Source: Methylobacterium sp. WSM2598 (GTDB taxonomy: Bacteria > Pseudomonadota > Alphaproteobacteria > Rhizobiales > Beijerinckiaceae). Taken from it: 64,000 nt of DNA. Below the pieces are notes generated by a model that was not told where the DNA came from, ran no database searches, and saw only the letters and a program-made list of their open reading frames with translations. The stretch spans positions 5,925,962-5,989,961 of the forward strand of contig NZ_KB900609.1 in NCBI RefSeq assembly GCF_000379105.1, in the 5' to 3' direction. Positions 24,730 to 34,710 of this stretch are shown one piece after another. The first letter of the stretch is position 1. The number at the start of each line of letters is the position of its first letter. Position numbers and translations under genes: made by a program.

Positions 24730-24956
24730 CCGGATACAGTGGGGCGCCCCTGCTTGAGGGCGAGCGCTTCTCCGTCCAACGGGCCCGTGCGGTAGTCGAA
24801 GCAGCCCGTTGAGGCAAGCCCCGACGTCGGTCAAATGCTCCCCGGGACGAGCACGCAGCGGCGATGCCGGCAGCCGCGCATCCCGAGGCCGTCGGTCGCG
24901 TTGCGCATCCGAGTCGGGTAAGCGGCCGGCGAGAAGGATAGGCAGGAGGATCAAAG

Positions 24957-25319
24957 GTGATTGGTTATCGCGGTCGCGTTCTCGCCCTGGTCGCCGTCCT
25001 CCCCGCTCCCGCCCACGCGGCCTCGCCCTGGGAGGGGCTGTGGGCCGCGATGCAGGACCAGTGCGCCACCGCCAAGGCGGGCGTGGCCAACCCCGACATC
25101 ACGGCGGTCAGGATCACGTCGGCCGAGGTCTTGGGCCACGACATGCGCTGCAAGCTCGTGAGCAAGCGCCCTCAGGGCGACGAGGTCGCGGTCACGATGC
25201 AGTGTGCCTCCGGCGCAGACCGCTGGACCCGCGCTGCCCAGTGGCAAGTCGGCGCAGGCGGCGCGATGCTGGTTCAGACCGAGGACGGGCAGAAGACGTT
25301 CTTCTACCGCTGCCGGTGA
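24957..25319 (+). CDS. Small exported protein of unknown function
   Basis: This 120-residue protein has a signal peptide (IGYRGRVLALVAVLPAPAHA, cut near residue 21) and a mature domain of about 100 residues with four cysteines (DQCATAK, MRCKLVS, MQCASGA, YRCR). The GTG at 24957 follows AGGAGG by 7 nt and is therefore the likely start. The hydrophobic pattern suggests a small disulfide-stabilised beta fold in the periplasm. I recognise no family. It diverges from the GT-D gene across about 230 bp. Confidence 0.65.
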   Translation: MIGYRGRVLALVAVLPAPAHAASPWEGLWAAMQDQCATAKAGVANPDITAVRITSAEVLGHDMRCKLVSKRPQGDEVAVTMQCASGADRWTRAAQWQVGAGGAMLVQTEDGQKTFFYRCR

Positions 25320-25834
25320 CGCGGCGGCCCCGGGCGTGCCCTGATGGCGGGCACGGGCGCTTTCCGCCTCACCCACCCGCGCAGCTCGTCGGTGGCGCTT
25401 CATCCCGATCAACGCCGCCCCGCGCCGCCGTGCCACACTCGCCGGTCCAGTCGGGCCGGGGAAGGCGGGGCCTCCACTCACCCTCGCCCTGGGCCGGTCC
25501 GCGCAAGCCGCCATGCAAGCGAGGTCCCATGGCGGGCTGTCGCCCGACGGTTGCGGCGGCCGGGCTCGCTGCGGGGCGGAGCCCGGGCGATCGCTGCACC
25601 GACCGACCGCTGGATCGGGGATGTCATACGGGATCCGCTTGACCAAAGCGGATCCCGGATCAGGGGGTCGCTGCCGGTTCCGAAAGGGGCGCGGGCCGGA
25701 GGGCTCGGAGCTGAGATCGATCCCCGTTCGGACATGGCACTGGACAGGATCCCTGTCCGCCTCTGTCCATGCCGATCGATGGCAGATGTGTTGAGTTCGG
25801 GTCGGGCGACGACAAGCCAAGAGCTTGATAGAGA
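25320..25834. other. 515-bp intergenic region with a strong palindrome
   Basis: No gene is supported. Its main feature is the perfect palindrome at 25629-25657. The rest is GC-rich with shadow frames only, apart from a short AT-richer stretch just before the tRNA. Confidence 0.5.
25629..25657. repeat. Perfect 12-bp palindrome (REP-like family B)
   Basis: CGGGATCCGCTT (25629-25640) and AAGCGGATCCCG (25646-25657) pair perfectly around GACCA. The sequence matches the palindrome at 58901-58927 and, in degenerate form, 19164-19193. Confidence 0.85.
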
Positions 25835-25910
25835 TGGCGCTCCCAAGGGGACTCGAACCCCTGTTTTCGCCGTGAGAGGGCGACGTCCTAGACCGCTAGA
25901 CGATGGGAGC
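25835..25910 (-). tRNA. tRNA-Glu (anticodon CTC)
   Basis: On the minus strand a full cloverleaf is visible: acceptor stem GCTCCCA (25904-25910) pairing with TGGGAGC (25839-25845), discriminator G at 25838 and an encoded CCA at 25835-25837. The anticodon stem TCGCC/GGCGA encloses the loop CTCTCAC, giving anticodon CTC, which reads GAG. The T arm has the GTTCGAGTC core and the T-stem AGGGG/CCCCT. It reads the dominant glutamate codon in this GC-rich genome. Confidence 0.95.
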
Positions 25911-26003
25911 TTGCCCGAGCGGTGAGCGGGGGTATAGCGACGGGCTCCCGGCTGCACAAGCCTGAAAACGCAGCGGGCGGACGCTTTTCGACGGGAGTGC
26001 AGG

Positions 26004-27014
26004 GTGGAGAACGAGGTCAGGGTCTCGGAGATTCCGGCAGGCGGGGCGCCCGAGCGCCTCGACCGCGCGCTCGCCCGCCTGTGGCCCGACCTCTCGCGCA
26101 ACCGCCTCCAGGGACTGATCCGCGAGGGCGGGGTGCGCCTCGACGGGGCGGAGATCCGGGACGGGGCCGTGAAGGTCGCCGGCGGGCAGCGCGTGGCGGT
26201 CGCGGTGCCGCAGGCCCTGCCGGCGACGCCCGTGGCGCAGGCGCGCGATCTCGCCATCGTCTACGAGGACGACGACCTCATCGTGATCGACAAGCCCGCC
26301 GGCCTCGTCGTGCATCCGGCGCCCGGACATCCGGACGGGACCCTCGTCAACGCCCTGCTCGCCCATTGCGGGGCCAGCCTCTCGGGCATCGGCGGGGTGC
26401 GCCGGCCCGGCATCGTGCACCGCCTCGACAAGGACACGAGCGGCCTCCTCGTGGTCGCCAAGAACGACCTCGCCCATGCGGGCCTGAGCCTGCAATTCGC
26501 CGATCACGGGCGCTCGGGCATGCTGGAGCGCGCCTACCTCGCCCTGGTCTGGGGCGTGCCCGAGCCCCGCAACGGCACGATCGACGCCGCCCTGGCGCGC
26601 TCCGAGCGCAACCGCGAGAAGATCGCGGTCGTGCGCGCGGAGCAGGGCCGCCATGCGGTCACGCATTACCGCACCGAGGCCGTCCTCGGGGCGCGCGAGC
26701 CGGTCGGCCAGATCCGCTGCCGGCTGGAGACGGGACGCACGCACCAGATCCGCGTCCACCTCGCGCATCGCGGTCACCCGCTCCTCGGCGACAGAACCTA
26801 CGGGGCGGCCTTCCGCACCAAGGCCGCCCGCCTCGATCCGGAGGCGCGGGAGGCCCTCGACGCCCTCGGCCGGCAGGCGCTGCACGCGGCCGTGCTGGGC
26901 TTCCTCCATCCGCGCAGCCACGCGGTCCTGCGCTTCGAGAGCCCGCTGCCCGCCGACCTCGCGCGGCTCGTCGCGGCGCTCGGCCCGCATGCCGGGGGCG
27001 CGGCCCGCGTCTGA
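26004..27014 (+). CDS. rluD: RluA/RluD-family 23S rRNA pseudouridine synthase
   Basis: This 336-residue protein converts specific uridines in large-subunit rRNA to pseudouridine. An S4-like RNA-binding domain (about residues 15-75; RLDRALARLWPDLSRNRLQGLIREGGV) precedes the catalytic domain with VYEDDDLIVIDKPAGLVVHP, catalytic Asp142 in GIVHRLDKDTSGLLVVAKN, and CRLETGRTHQIRVHLAHRGHPLLGD near the end. This domain order and length fit RluD, which modifies positions in helix 69, though RluC-type specificity cannot be excluded. The start is the GTG at 26004, preceded by a GGGAG-type site. It follows tRNA-Glu divergently and precedes rpoH. Confidence 0.9.
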   Translation: MENEVRVSEIPAGGAPERLDRALARLWPDLSRNRLQGLIREGGVRLDGAEIRDGAVKVAGGQRVAVAVPQALPATPVAQARDLAIVYEDDDLIVIDKPAGLVVHPAPGHPDGTLVNALLAHCGASLSGIGGVRRPGIVHRLDKDTSGLLVVAKNDLAHAGLSLQFADHGRSGMLERAYLALVWGVPEPRNGTIDAALARSERNREKIAVVRAEQGRHAVTHYRTEAVLGAREPVGQIRCRLETGRTHQIRVHLAHRGHPLLGDRTYGAAFRTKAARLDPEAREALDALGRQALHAAVLGFLHPRSHAVLRFESPLPADLARLVAALGPHAGGAARV

Positions 27015-27237
27015 GCGCCGCAGCGGCGCGCTCCCGCGCCTCCGCCGCCCCAACGCCGGCGGCGGGGCGGCGCATCGCGACGCATGCACCAACCCGAGGG
27101 TTGCGCGTTGATCGCGGCGGACCACCCGTCCGTCGCTACCCGCCGGCGCCCCGGCCTGCTATAAAGGCCGTTCGGACGGCCGGCCGCTCGGAGGCCGTTC
27201 GCGCTCGCCCTCGCCGGGGAGCTTCCAGGAGGTTTGA

Positions 27238-28128
27238 ATGGCTGCTGCACTGCCGGTGCTCGCCAATGAGGGGGGCCTGTCCCGCTATCTCGACGAGATC
27301 CGTCGCTTCCCGATGCTGGAGCCGACGGAGGAGTACATGCTCGCCAAGAGCTGGCGCGAGCACGGAGACCGCGAGGCGGCCCACAAGCTGGTCACGTCCC
27401 ACCTGCGCCTCGTCGCCAAGATCGCGATGGGCTATCGCGGCTACGGCCTGCCGATCGGCGAGGTCGTGTCCGAGGGCAATGTCGGCCTGATGCAGGCCGT
27501 GAAGCGCTTCGACCCCGACAAGGGCTTCCGCCTGGCCACCTATGCCATGTGGTGGATCAAGGCGGCGATTCAAGAATACATCCTGCGCTCGTGGTCGCTC
27601 GTGAAGATGGGCACGACCGCGAACCAGAAGAAGCTGTTCTTCAACCTGCGCAAGGCGAAGGGCCGCATCTCGGCCCTCGACGAGGGCGACCTGCGCCCCG
27701 AGCAGGTGAAGCAGATCGCCACGCGCCTCGGCGTGCCCGAGCAGGACGTGATCGAGATGAACCGCCGCCTCAGCGGCGACGCCTCGCTCAACGCCCCCCT
27801 GCGCGAGGAGGGCGAGGGCGAGTGGCAGGATTGGCTGGTGGATGACAGCCCGAGCCAGGAAGCCGTGCTCGCCCGCGAGGAGGAGGGGCAGAACCGCCTC
27901 GCCGCCCTGCGGGACGCGCTCAGCGTGCTCAACCCGCGCGAGCGGCGCATCTTCGAGGCCCGGCGCCTCGCCGAGGAGCCGATCACCCTGGAGGACCTGT
28001 CGAGCGAGTTCGGCGTCTCCCGCGAGCGGGTGCGCCAGATCGAGGTCAGGGCGTTCGAGAAGGTTCAGGACGCCGTGAAGCGCAACCTCGCCAGCCGCGA
28101 GACCGCGCGGACGAGCGTGCCGGCCTAG
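27238..28128 (+). CDS. rpoH: Heat-shock sigma factor RpoH (sigma-32)
   Basis: RpoH directs RNA polymerase to heat-shock promoters. The 296-residue product has region 2 with LRLVAKIAMGYRGYGLPIGEVVSEGNVGLMQAVKRFDP and RLATYAMWWIKAAIQEYILRSWSLVKMGTTANQKKLFFNLR, where the SLVKMGTT-QKKLFFNLR block is the RpoH box, and region 4 with LNPRERRIFEARRL and SSEFGVSRERVRQIEVRAFEKVQ. The ATG at 27238 follows AGGAGG at good distance. A TATAAA stretch at about 27161 may be a -10 element, but no matching -35 was assigned. Alphaproteobacteria often have several rpoH copies; only one is in this window. Confidence 0.95.
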   Translation: MAAALPVLANEGGLSRYLDEIRRFPMLEPTEEYMLAKSWREHGDREAAHKLVTSHLRLVAKIAMGYRGYGLPIGEVVSEGNVGLMQAVKRFDPDKGFRLATYAMWWIKAAIQEYILRSWSLVKMGTTANQKKLFFNLRKAKGRISALDEGDLRPEQVKQIATRLGVPEQDVIEMNRRLSGDASLNAPLREEGEGEWQDWLVDDSPSQEAVLAREEEGQNRLAALRDALSVLNPRERRIFEARRLAEEPITLEDLSSEFGVSRERVRQIEVRAFEKVQDAVKRNLASRETARTSVPA

Positions 28129-28199
28129 AGACCTTCCGCCGGCGGCGCCGTTCCGCGACGGCGCGAAGCGCCCTGGGGCGCGTCGCGACGGGTCGTACG

Positions 28200-28262
28200 A
28201 GATCCGACGGATTGCGTCGCCATGCGGATTTGGGTTTCGCTCAGGCGCCGCACGGGCGTGTC
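28200..28262. repeat. Single degenerate copy of dispersed repeat (family A)
   Basis: The stretch gatccgacggattgcgtcgc, then catgcggatttgggtttcgc and tcaggcgccgcacgggcg matches the 68-bp units at 49.65 kb with several substitutions. It lies between the convergent ends of rpoH and the next gene. Confidence 0.65.
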
Positions 28263-28335
28263 GGACGTTGTCCGGACGTGACCGTCCGGGAAGCGGATCA
28301 GGCCGTGCCCGGCGGGCCGTGCGACGCCGCGCGGC

Positions 28336-29595
28336 TCACTTCCACTGCTCGAAGGCCTCGCGCATCACCCGGTCGCCGGCGCTGCCCTTCTCGAAGGTCA
28401 GGATCGCCCGCCCGCCCGAGGCGTAGCGGATCGGCAGGTCGATCCAGTTGCGCCGCAGCATCAGGTCGGTGTTGCGCTCGATGTCGCCCTTGAGGTTCGA
28501 GAGGCCGATCAGGAAGATGTTCTCGCGCACGGGCACCGGCAGGCCGGAGACCGGGGAGCCGCGGGCGCTCTCGTCGTCCTTGAACTGCAGCAGGCCGACG
28601 TCGCGGACATTGCGCGAGGGGTCGGTCGGGGTGAAGGTCAGCTCGATCACGTGCGAGGCCGGCAGCGTCGCGTCGGTGTTGCGGCGGATCACCATGGCCA
28701 CGGTCAGGCCGGCCTCCTGCGCTTCCGCGGTGGCGCGGACCACCGTCTGCAGCGGCTGACCCTGGCCGGCATTGACCGCATCGAGGCGCCAGACCACCTG
28801 GCCGGCGGCCGCCCGCGGTCCGTTATTCGGTCCGCCGGCCTCCTCGTAGAGGGTGGCGCGCTGGGCGATGGTGATGTCGGGGGCGCCGGCGCGGGTCGGC
28901 GGCGGGGCCGCCGCCGCCACGGGGGGCGCGGCCGGCGCGCGCTCGCCCCCGACGCGGTCGGCGAATTTGGAATCCTGCGGCTCGGGCGGGCGCTCGGCGG
29001 CGTTCTCGCTGATCTTCGACTGCACGGTCGCGGGGGTGTCGCGCAGCGACCAAGCCGCCGCCGCGATGGCGCCGATCACGGCCGCCAGCGCCGCCGCCAC
29101 GATGCCGTTGCGCAACAGGCGCGAGCGGTCCCCCTTGGGCCGCACCACGTCGATGCGCGGCCGCTGCCGGGCCGGCGAATCGTCGGGGGCGAAGTCCGCC
29201 GCGGTCTCGACCGGGCGCGGGCGCTCGGGCTCGGGCAGCTTCAGGGCGACCGGGGGCCCGGGCTCGGGCAGGTCGGGCTCGGACGGGGGAGGCGGCTCCG
29301 CGGCCGCGGGGACCGCCGCCGGCGCGACCGCCGCCGCGGGCGCCTCGCCGGGGACGGCGGCCGCGGCGGCAGGCTCGGGCACCTTCGCGCCGAACTCGTC
29401 CTCGAGCCGGCCGATCGCGGCGTCGAGGGAGCGGCGCTCCGCGTCGATGTCCTCCTCGGAGAGGGGAGGGTCGAGGGAGCGCAGCTGCCCGGTCAGGGCC
29501 GCGCGCGCGCGCTCGTAGACCGCCTCGCGCATGTCCGGCGAGCGGTCGGGCAGCGCGTCGAGCGCCCGGGCGAGCAGGGGATAGTAATCTGCCAT
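28336..29595 (-). CDS. Single-span membrane protein with Pro/Ala-rich linker, function unknown
   Basis: This 419-residue protein begins at the ATG at 29593-29595 (MADYYPLLARALDALPDRSPDM); the frame stays open far upstream only because purA is read in another frame. The N-terminal 70 residues are helical (YERARAALTGQLR; IDAERRSLDAAIGRLEDEF). A Pro/Ala-rich disordered linker follows, then one transmembrane helix (about 163-182, IVAAALAAVIGAIAAAAW), and a C-terminal domain of about 170 residues. I recognise that layout as a common uncharacterised alphaproteobacterial membrane protein but know no role. The gene lies downstream of purA on the same strand, separated by a 30-bp tandem duplication. 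Confidence 0.75.
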   Translation of the reverse strand: MADYYPLLARALDALPDRSPDMREAVYERARAALTGQLRSLDPPLSEEDIDAERRSLDAAIGRLEDEFGAKVPEPAAAAAVPGEAPAAAVAPAAVPAAAEPPPPSEPDLPEPGPPVALKLPEPERPRPVETAADFAPDDSPARQRPRIDVVRPKGDRSRLLRNGIVAAALAAVIGAIAAAAWSLRDTPATVQSKISENAAERPPEPQDSKFADRVGGERAPAAPPVAAAAPPPTRAGAPDITIAQRATLYEEAGGPNNGPRAAAGQVVWRLDAVNAGQGQPLQTVVRATAEAQEAGLTVAMVIRRNTDATLPASHVIELTFTPTDPSRNVRDVGLLQFKDDESARGSPVSGLPVPVRENIFLIGLSNLKGDIERNTDLMLRRNWIDLPIRYASGGRAILTFEKGSAGDRVMREAFEQWK

Positions 29596-29660
29596 GATCC
29601 GGCGCCTGCCATGTCGCGGCAGAGCGGCCGCGTCAAGCTTCGCGGCGCCACACCCGGCCG

Positions 29661-29705
29661 CAAAGCCGACCGGCCTCAATCCCCGAAGGGCAAAGCCGAC
29701 CGGCC

Positions 29706-29720
<15 letters not shown>
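29661..29720. repeat. 30-bp tandem duplication spanning the purA 3' end
   Basis: caaagccgaccggcctcaat followed by ccYcgaaggg occurs at 29661-29690 and 29691-29720, differing at one base. The right copy contains the purA stop codon (complement TCA at 29706-29708) and its last codons; the left copy lies just beyond the gene. Confidence 0.9.
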
Positions 29721-30998
<1,278 letters not shown>

Positions 30999-31134
30999 CC
31001 TCTGATCCGATCCTGTGCACGCAGACGGACAGCCCCGGCGGCGGGCCGGGGCTGTCGCATCGGGCGGTCTTGGGCGATCCGGGCCGGGAAATCAAGGAAG
31101 GCCGGGGAACGCCGCGCGCCGCCCGACCCGCCTG

Positions 31135-31206
31135 CTCGGCCTCGCGCCGACTTGGCCTCGCGCCGACTTGGCCTCGCCTGCTTGGCCTCGCGCCTACTTG
31201 GCCTCG
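31135..31206. repeat. Imperfect 16-bp tandem repeat (five ggcctcg units)
   Basis: The heptamer ggcctcg begins at 31138, 31154, 31170, 31184 and 31200, with cgccgacttg-like spacers between. The array covers the stop codon region of the small exported protein gene that ends at 31194. Confidence 0.75.
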
Positions 31207-31562
31207 GTCGCCGGCCCGTTGCCCGGCAGGTCGCCCGGCCTGATCACCCGGGTGGAGTTCGGGTCGGGCACCGGCGGCTTCACGGTCATGTCGGGCGTGG
31301 CGGAGGTCGGCGGCTTCAGCACGCCGTCCGACCTCTCCAGCCTGTCGCTGAGGGTCGAGCCGGTCGCGTCGGTATCGGAGGGCGGGCGCATCTTCTCGGG
31401 GATGCGCTCGTTCGGCGGCGGCAGGGGCGAGGTGTCCCGCCCCTGGAGCGGCGCGCCGGGCGTTTGGGCCAAGCCCGCGGTCGTGAAGCCCGCGGTGGTG
31501 AGGCCCGCGGTGCCCATCAGCGCGGCGAGCGCGAGCACGGCACCGTGCGTCAGCTTCGGCAT
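31194..31562 (-). CDS. Small Pro-rich exported protein, function unknown
   Basis: This 122-residue protein has a signal peptide (MPKLTHGAVLALAALMGTAG, continuing to about residue 33, ending GLAQTP) and a proline-rich, probably disordered mature part (SPLPPPNERIPEKMRPPSDT; VKPPVPDPNSTRVIRPGDLP). The ATG at 31560-31562 is preceded by AGGAGAGAG, a good ribosome binding site. No family is recognised. It may be a periplasmic linker or a low-complexity envelope protein. The last codons and the 3' flank consist of 16-bp imperfect repeats. It lies between purA and the D-amino-acid transaminase gene on the same strand. Confidence 0.65.
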   Translation of the reverse strand: MPKLTHGAVLALAALMGTAGLTTAGFTTAGLAQTPGAPLQGRDTSPLPPPNERIPEKMRPPSDTDATGSTLSDRLERSDGVLKPPTSATPDMTVKPPVPDPNSTRVIRPGDLPGNGPATEAK

Positions 31563-31644
31563 CTCTCTCTCCTGAGGTCTCGCCAGGGAAACCGGGCGGG
31601 GCGCCGTCCGGTTCCGGCAAAGCTCAGGAGGCCGGCGCGGGACC

Positions 31645-32493
31645 TCAGGCGGTCGCCATCTCCAGGTAGAGCCCGCGCAGGCGGCGGGTGTGGGGCCCGG
31701 GCTGGCCGCCGCCGACGCGCTGGCCGTCGATCTCGACCACCGGCATCACCAGGGCCGAGGCGCTGGTGAAGAACGCCTCCGCGGCCCGCAGCGCCTCGTC
31801 GAGGGAGAAGGGGCGCTCCTCGATGGTCAGGCCGGCCTCGGCGGCGAGGCGGATCACGGCCTGGCGGGTGATGCCGGGCAGGATCGCGGTCGAGAGCGGC
31901 CGGGTGACGATGCGCCCGTCCTCCGTGATGATGAAGGCCGTGGAGGAGCCGCCCTCGGTGACGAAGCCGTCCTCGTGCATCCAGGCCTCGTTGGCGCCGG
32001 CCGCCGCCGCCTGCTGCTTGGCCAGCACCTGCGCGAGGAGCGCCACCGACTTGATGTCCCGGCGCTTCCAGCGCAGGTCCTCGACCGAGATCACCTTGGC
32101 GCCGCGCTCGGCCAGGGGGTTGGCCGCGACGCTCTTCTCCTGCGTGAACATCACCACGGTCGGGGGCGTGCCGGCGGGCGGGAAGGGGAAGTCCCGCTCG
32201 TGGACGCCGCGCGTGACCTGCATGTAGACGAGGCCTTCCTTGAGGCTGTTGCGCGCCACGAGCCCCTCCTCCAGGGCGGTCCAGCCCTCCTGATCGAAGG
32301 GATTGGTGATGCCGATCTCCCGGAGCGAGCGGTCGAGGCGGGCGAGATGCGCCGCGTTGTCGACGAGCCGGCCGTTCAGCACCGCGCTGACCTCGTAGAT
32401 CCCGTCCGCGAACAGGAAGCCGCGATCCATGATCGGGATCGCCGCCTCGGCGTAGGGGAGGAAGCGGCCGTTGACGTAGACGATGCGCGACAT
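31645..32493 (-). CDS. D-amino-acid transaminase (PLP fold type IV)
   Basis: This 282-residue enzyme belongs to the branched-chain/D-amino-acid aminotransferase class IV. It likely interconverts D-alanine and D-glutamate with keto acids. The PLP lysine is K148 in KRRDIKSVALLAQ. The sequence DRGFLFADGIYEV near residue 25 and EAWMHEDGFVTEGGSSTAFII, with the PLP-phosphate Glu-Gly-x-x-(S/T) region, match family signatures. LPGITRQAVIRLAAEAG is the typical conserved block that follows. Length agrees with D-alanine transaminases and is shorter than branched-chain enzymes (about 300-310). It lies between purB and purA on the same strand. Confidence 0.88.
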   Translation of the reverse strand: MSRIVYVNGRFLPYAEAAIPIMDRGFLFADGIYEVSAVLNGRLVDNAAHLARLDRSLREIGITNPFDQEGWTALEEGLVARNSLKEGLVYMQVTRGVHERDFPFPPAGTPPTVVMFTQEKSVAANPLAERGAKVISVEDLRWKRRDIKSVALLAQVLAKQQAAAAGANEAWMHEDGFVTEGGSSTAFIITEDGRIVTRPLSTAILPGITRQAVIRLAAEAGLTIEERPFSLDEALRAAEAFFTSASALVMPVVEIDGQRVGGGQPGPHTRRLRGLYLEMATA

Positions 32494-32640
32494 GGGTGAT
32501 GGTCCTGCGGGGCAGCTTTTCCTTCAAGCATCGGAGACGATCCCGCCGCAAGCGCATTCCGCGGGCCTCCGGCATGCGGGGGAGGCGGTTGCGCCGCCCC
32601 GGGGCTCGGGGAGGGGCGTCCCCGGGGGGCCGAGCGGCCC

Positions 32641-33948
32641 TCAGCTCTCGCCGAAGACGCGGCGGAAGATCGTGTCGACGTGCTTGTAATGGTAGCCGAG
32701 GTCGAAGCAGGCCTCGATCGCCTCGGGCGAGAGCGCCGCGCTCACCTCCGGATCGGCCTTGAGCAGGGTCAGGAACTCGCCCTCGCCGCGCCAGACCGGC
32801 ATCGCGTTGCGCTGCACGAGCCGATAGGCGTCCTCCCGCGACAGGCCGGCCTGGGTCAGGGCCAGCAGCACGCGCTGCGAGTGGACGAGGCCGCCGAGCC
32901 GGTCGAGGTTGCGCTGCATGTTGTCCGGATAGACGAGCAGCCTGTCGATCACCCCGGTGAGCCGCGCCAGGGCGAAGTCGAGGGTGACGGTGGCGTCCGG
33001 CCCGATCATCCGCTCGACCGAGGAATGCGAGATGTCGCGCTCGTGCCAGAGGGCGACGTTCTCCATCGCCGGCAGCGCGTAGGCGCGCACCATGCGGGCG
33101 AGCCCGGTCAGGTTCTCCGTCAGGACCGGGTTGCGCTTGTGCGGCATGGCCGAGGAGCCCTTCTGGCCCTCGGAGAAGTACTCCTCCGCCTCCAGCACCT
33201 CCGTGCGCTGCAGGTGGCGCACCTCGATCGCCAGCCGCTCGATCGAGGAGGCGATCACGCCGAGCGTCGCGAAGTACATGGCGTGGCGGTCGCGGGGGAT
33301 GACCTGGGTCGAGACGGGCTCGGGCGTCAGGCCCATCTTCTCGGCCACGTATTCCTCGACCCGCGGGTCGATATTGGCGAAGGTGCCGACGGCGCCCGAG
33401 ATCGCGCAGGTCGCGACCTCGCGCCGGGCCGCGACGAGCCGCTCGCGGGCGCGGGCGAATTCCGCGTGGGCCTGGGCGAGCTTCAGCCCGAAGGTGACCG
33501 GCTCGGCGTGGATGCCGTGCGAGCGGCCGATGGTCGGGGTGAGCTTGTGCTCGAAGGCCCGGCGCCGCAGGGCGGCGAGCAGCCCGTCGAGATCCGCCAG
33601 GAGGAGGTCGGTGGCGCGCACCAGCTGCACGTTGAGGCAGGTGTCGAGCACGTCCGACGAGGTCATGCCCTGGTGGACGAAGCGGGCCTCCGGCCCGACG
33701 ATCTCGGCGAGGTGGGTCAGGAACGCGATCACGTCGTGCTTGGTGACGCGCTCGATCTCGTCGATGCGCGCCACGTCGAAGACCGCGTCGCGGCCCTTCT
33801 CCCAGACCTTCTCCGCGGCCTCCCTCGGCACGACGCCGATCTCGGCGAGCGCCGTGGTGGCGTGCGCCTCGATCTCGAACCAGATCCGGAAGCGCGTCTC
33901 CGGCGACCAGATCGCCGTCATCTCGGGGCGGCTGTAACGGGGGATCAT
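32641..33948 (-). CDS. purB: Adenylosuccinate lyase PurB
   Basis: PurB splits SAICAR and adenylosuccinate, releasing fumarate, in purine synthesis. The product is about 435 residues, as usual. MIPRYSRPEMTAIWSPETRFRIW is the typical beginning, so the ATG at 33946-33948 is chosen although the frame is open further. The catalytic loop SEGQKGSSAMPHKRNPVLTENLTG is the fumarase/aspartase superfamily signature; FVHQGMTSSDVLDTC and TIGRSHGIHAEPVTFG are the other two conserved regions with the catalytic histidine. It shares strand and neighbourhood with purA, suggesting that purine genes are grouped here. Confidence 0.97.
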   Translation of the reverse strand: MIPRYSRPEMTAIWSPETRFRIWFEIEAHATTALAEIGVVPREAAEKVWEKGRDAVFDVARIDEIERVTKHDVIAFLTHLAEIVGPEARFVHQGMTSSDVLDTCLNVQLVRATDLLLADLDGLLAALRRRAFEHKLTPTIGRSHGIHAEPVTFGLKLAQAHAEFARARERLVAARREVATCAISGAVGTFANIDPRVEEYVAEKMGLTPEPVSTQVIPRDRHAMYFATLGVIASSIERLAIEVRHLQRTEVLEAEEYFSEGQKGSSAMPHKRNPVLTENLTGLARMVRAYALPAMENVALWHERDISHSSVERMIGPDATVTLDFALARLTGVIDRLLVYPDNMQRNLDRLGGLVHSQRVLLALTQAGLSREDAYRLVQRNAMPVWRGEGEFLTLLKADPEVSAALSPEAIEACFDLGYHYKHVDTIFRRVFGES

Positions 33949-34125
33949 CGGGCGCCTCGCATGCGGAAGGATCTGAGCATGCGGGCGCGGGTAGCACGGG
34001 GCGGGGAGGGGCTCAACGCGCCGCCGCGCCGCCGCGAACCGCCTTGACCCGCGAGGCGACCGCATGCCCTAACTTGACGTAGCGGCAGTTGGGATGCGTC
34101 GCCGCGGCGAGGCGCTGTCTTCGGG

Positions 34126-34710
34126 ATGCGGAGCATGGCTGGATTGGCCGGACCGGACGGGAATGCCCGCGCGGCGGGTCGGGAGGCGGCCGGATGGCCG
34201 GGTGCCGGGCCGGCCGCCGCGGTCGCGGTGCTGACCGCGCTCCTCGGCTGGTTCTGGATCCTGCCCGCCACGCGGCAGGCGACCGGTCCAGACGCCGCGT
34301 CGGTGAGCCTCCTCGACGAGGTCGCCCCGGAGGATCTTCAGGATGCCGTGGCGACGCTCGACCCGTCGGATCCCCTGGTCGCGCAGATCCGGCAGCGGCG
34401 CGAACGCTGCGCCGTGAGGCTCGCCTGGGTGTCGATCGTGCGCGCACCGAAGGCGGCGGCGGGGTCGATCCGGCTGCGGTCGGGCCCCTACGTCTCTACC
34501 GCCTTCAGCCTGCCCGATGCCCCGCGCCGCGTCGCGATCCCCTATCCGGCACCCTACGAGGCGGGACGCGGCACCCTCGCGGTCTTCCGCGCGGGCGGCG
34601 CCGCGACCCTCGCGCTGATGCCGGCGTGGCAGGTCCCGCCGGGAGCGGGCGAGGCGACCCAGCCGGTGACGTGGCGCCCCTCCGCGCGCTGCGGCCGCGC
34701 GGATGGCTAA
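34126..34710 (+). CDS. Membrane-anchored protein, first gene of the AAA+ operon
   Basis: This protein of about 194 residues is not recognised. It has one N-terminal membrane helix (about residues 29-50, AAAVAVLTALLGWFWILPAT), a helical segment (LQDAVATLDPSDPLVAQIRQ), and a C-terminal beta-rich domain with RERCAVRLAWVSIVRAPKAA, GPYVSTAFSLP and AGRGTLAVFRAGGAATLAL. The start may be at 34126 or at the ATG at 34135. The end overlaps the following ATPase gene by 8 bp, so the two are almost certainly translated together. It may be a periplasmic or cytoplasmic partner of the ATPase. Confidence 0.7.
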   Translation: MRSMAGLAGPDGNARAAGREAAGWPGAGPAAAVAVLTALLGWFWILPATRQATGPDAASVSLLDEVAPEDLQDAVATLDPSDPLVAQIRQRRERCAVRLAWVSIVRAPKAAAGSIRLRSGPYVSTAFSLPDAPRRVAIPYPAPYEAGRGTLAVFRAGGAATLALMPAWQVPPGAGEATQPVTWRPSARCGRADG

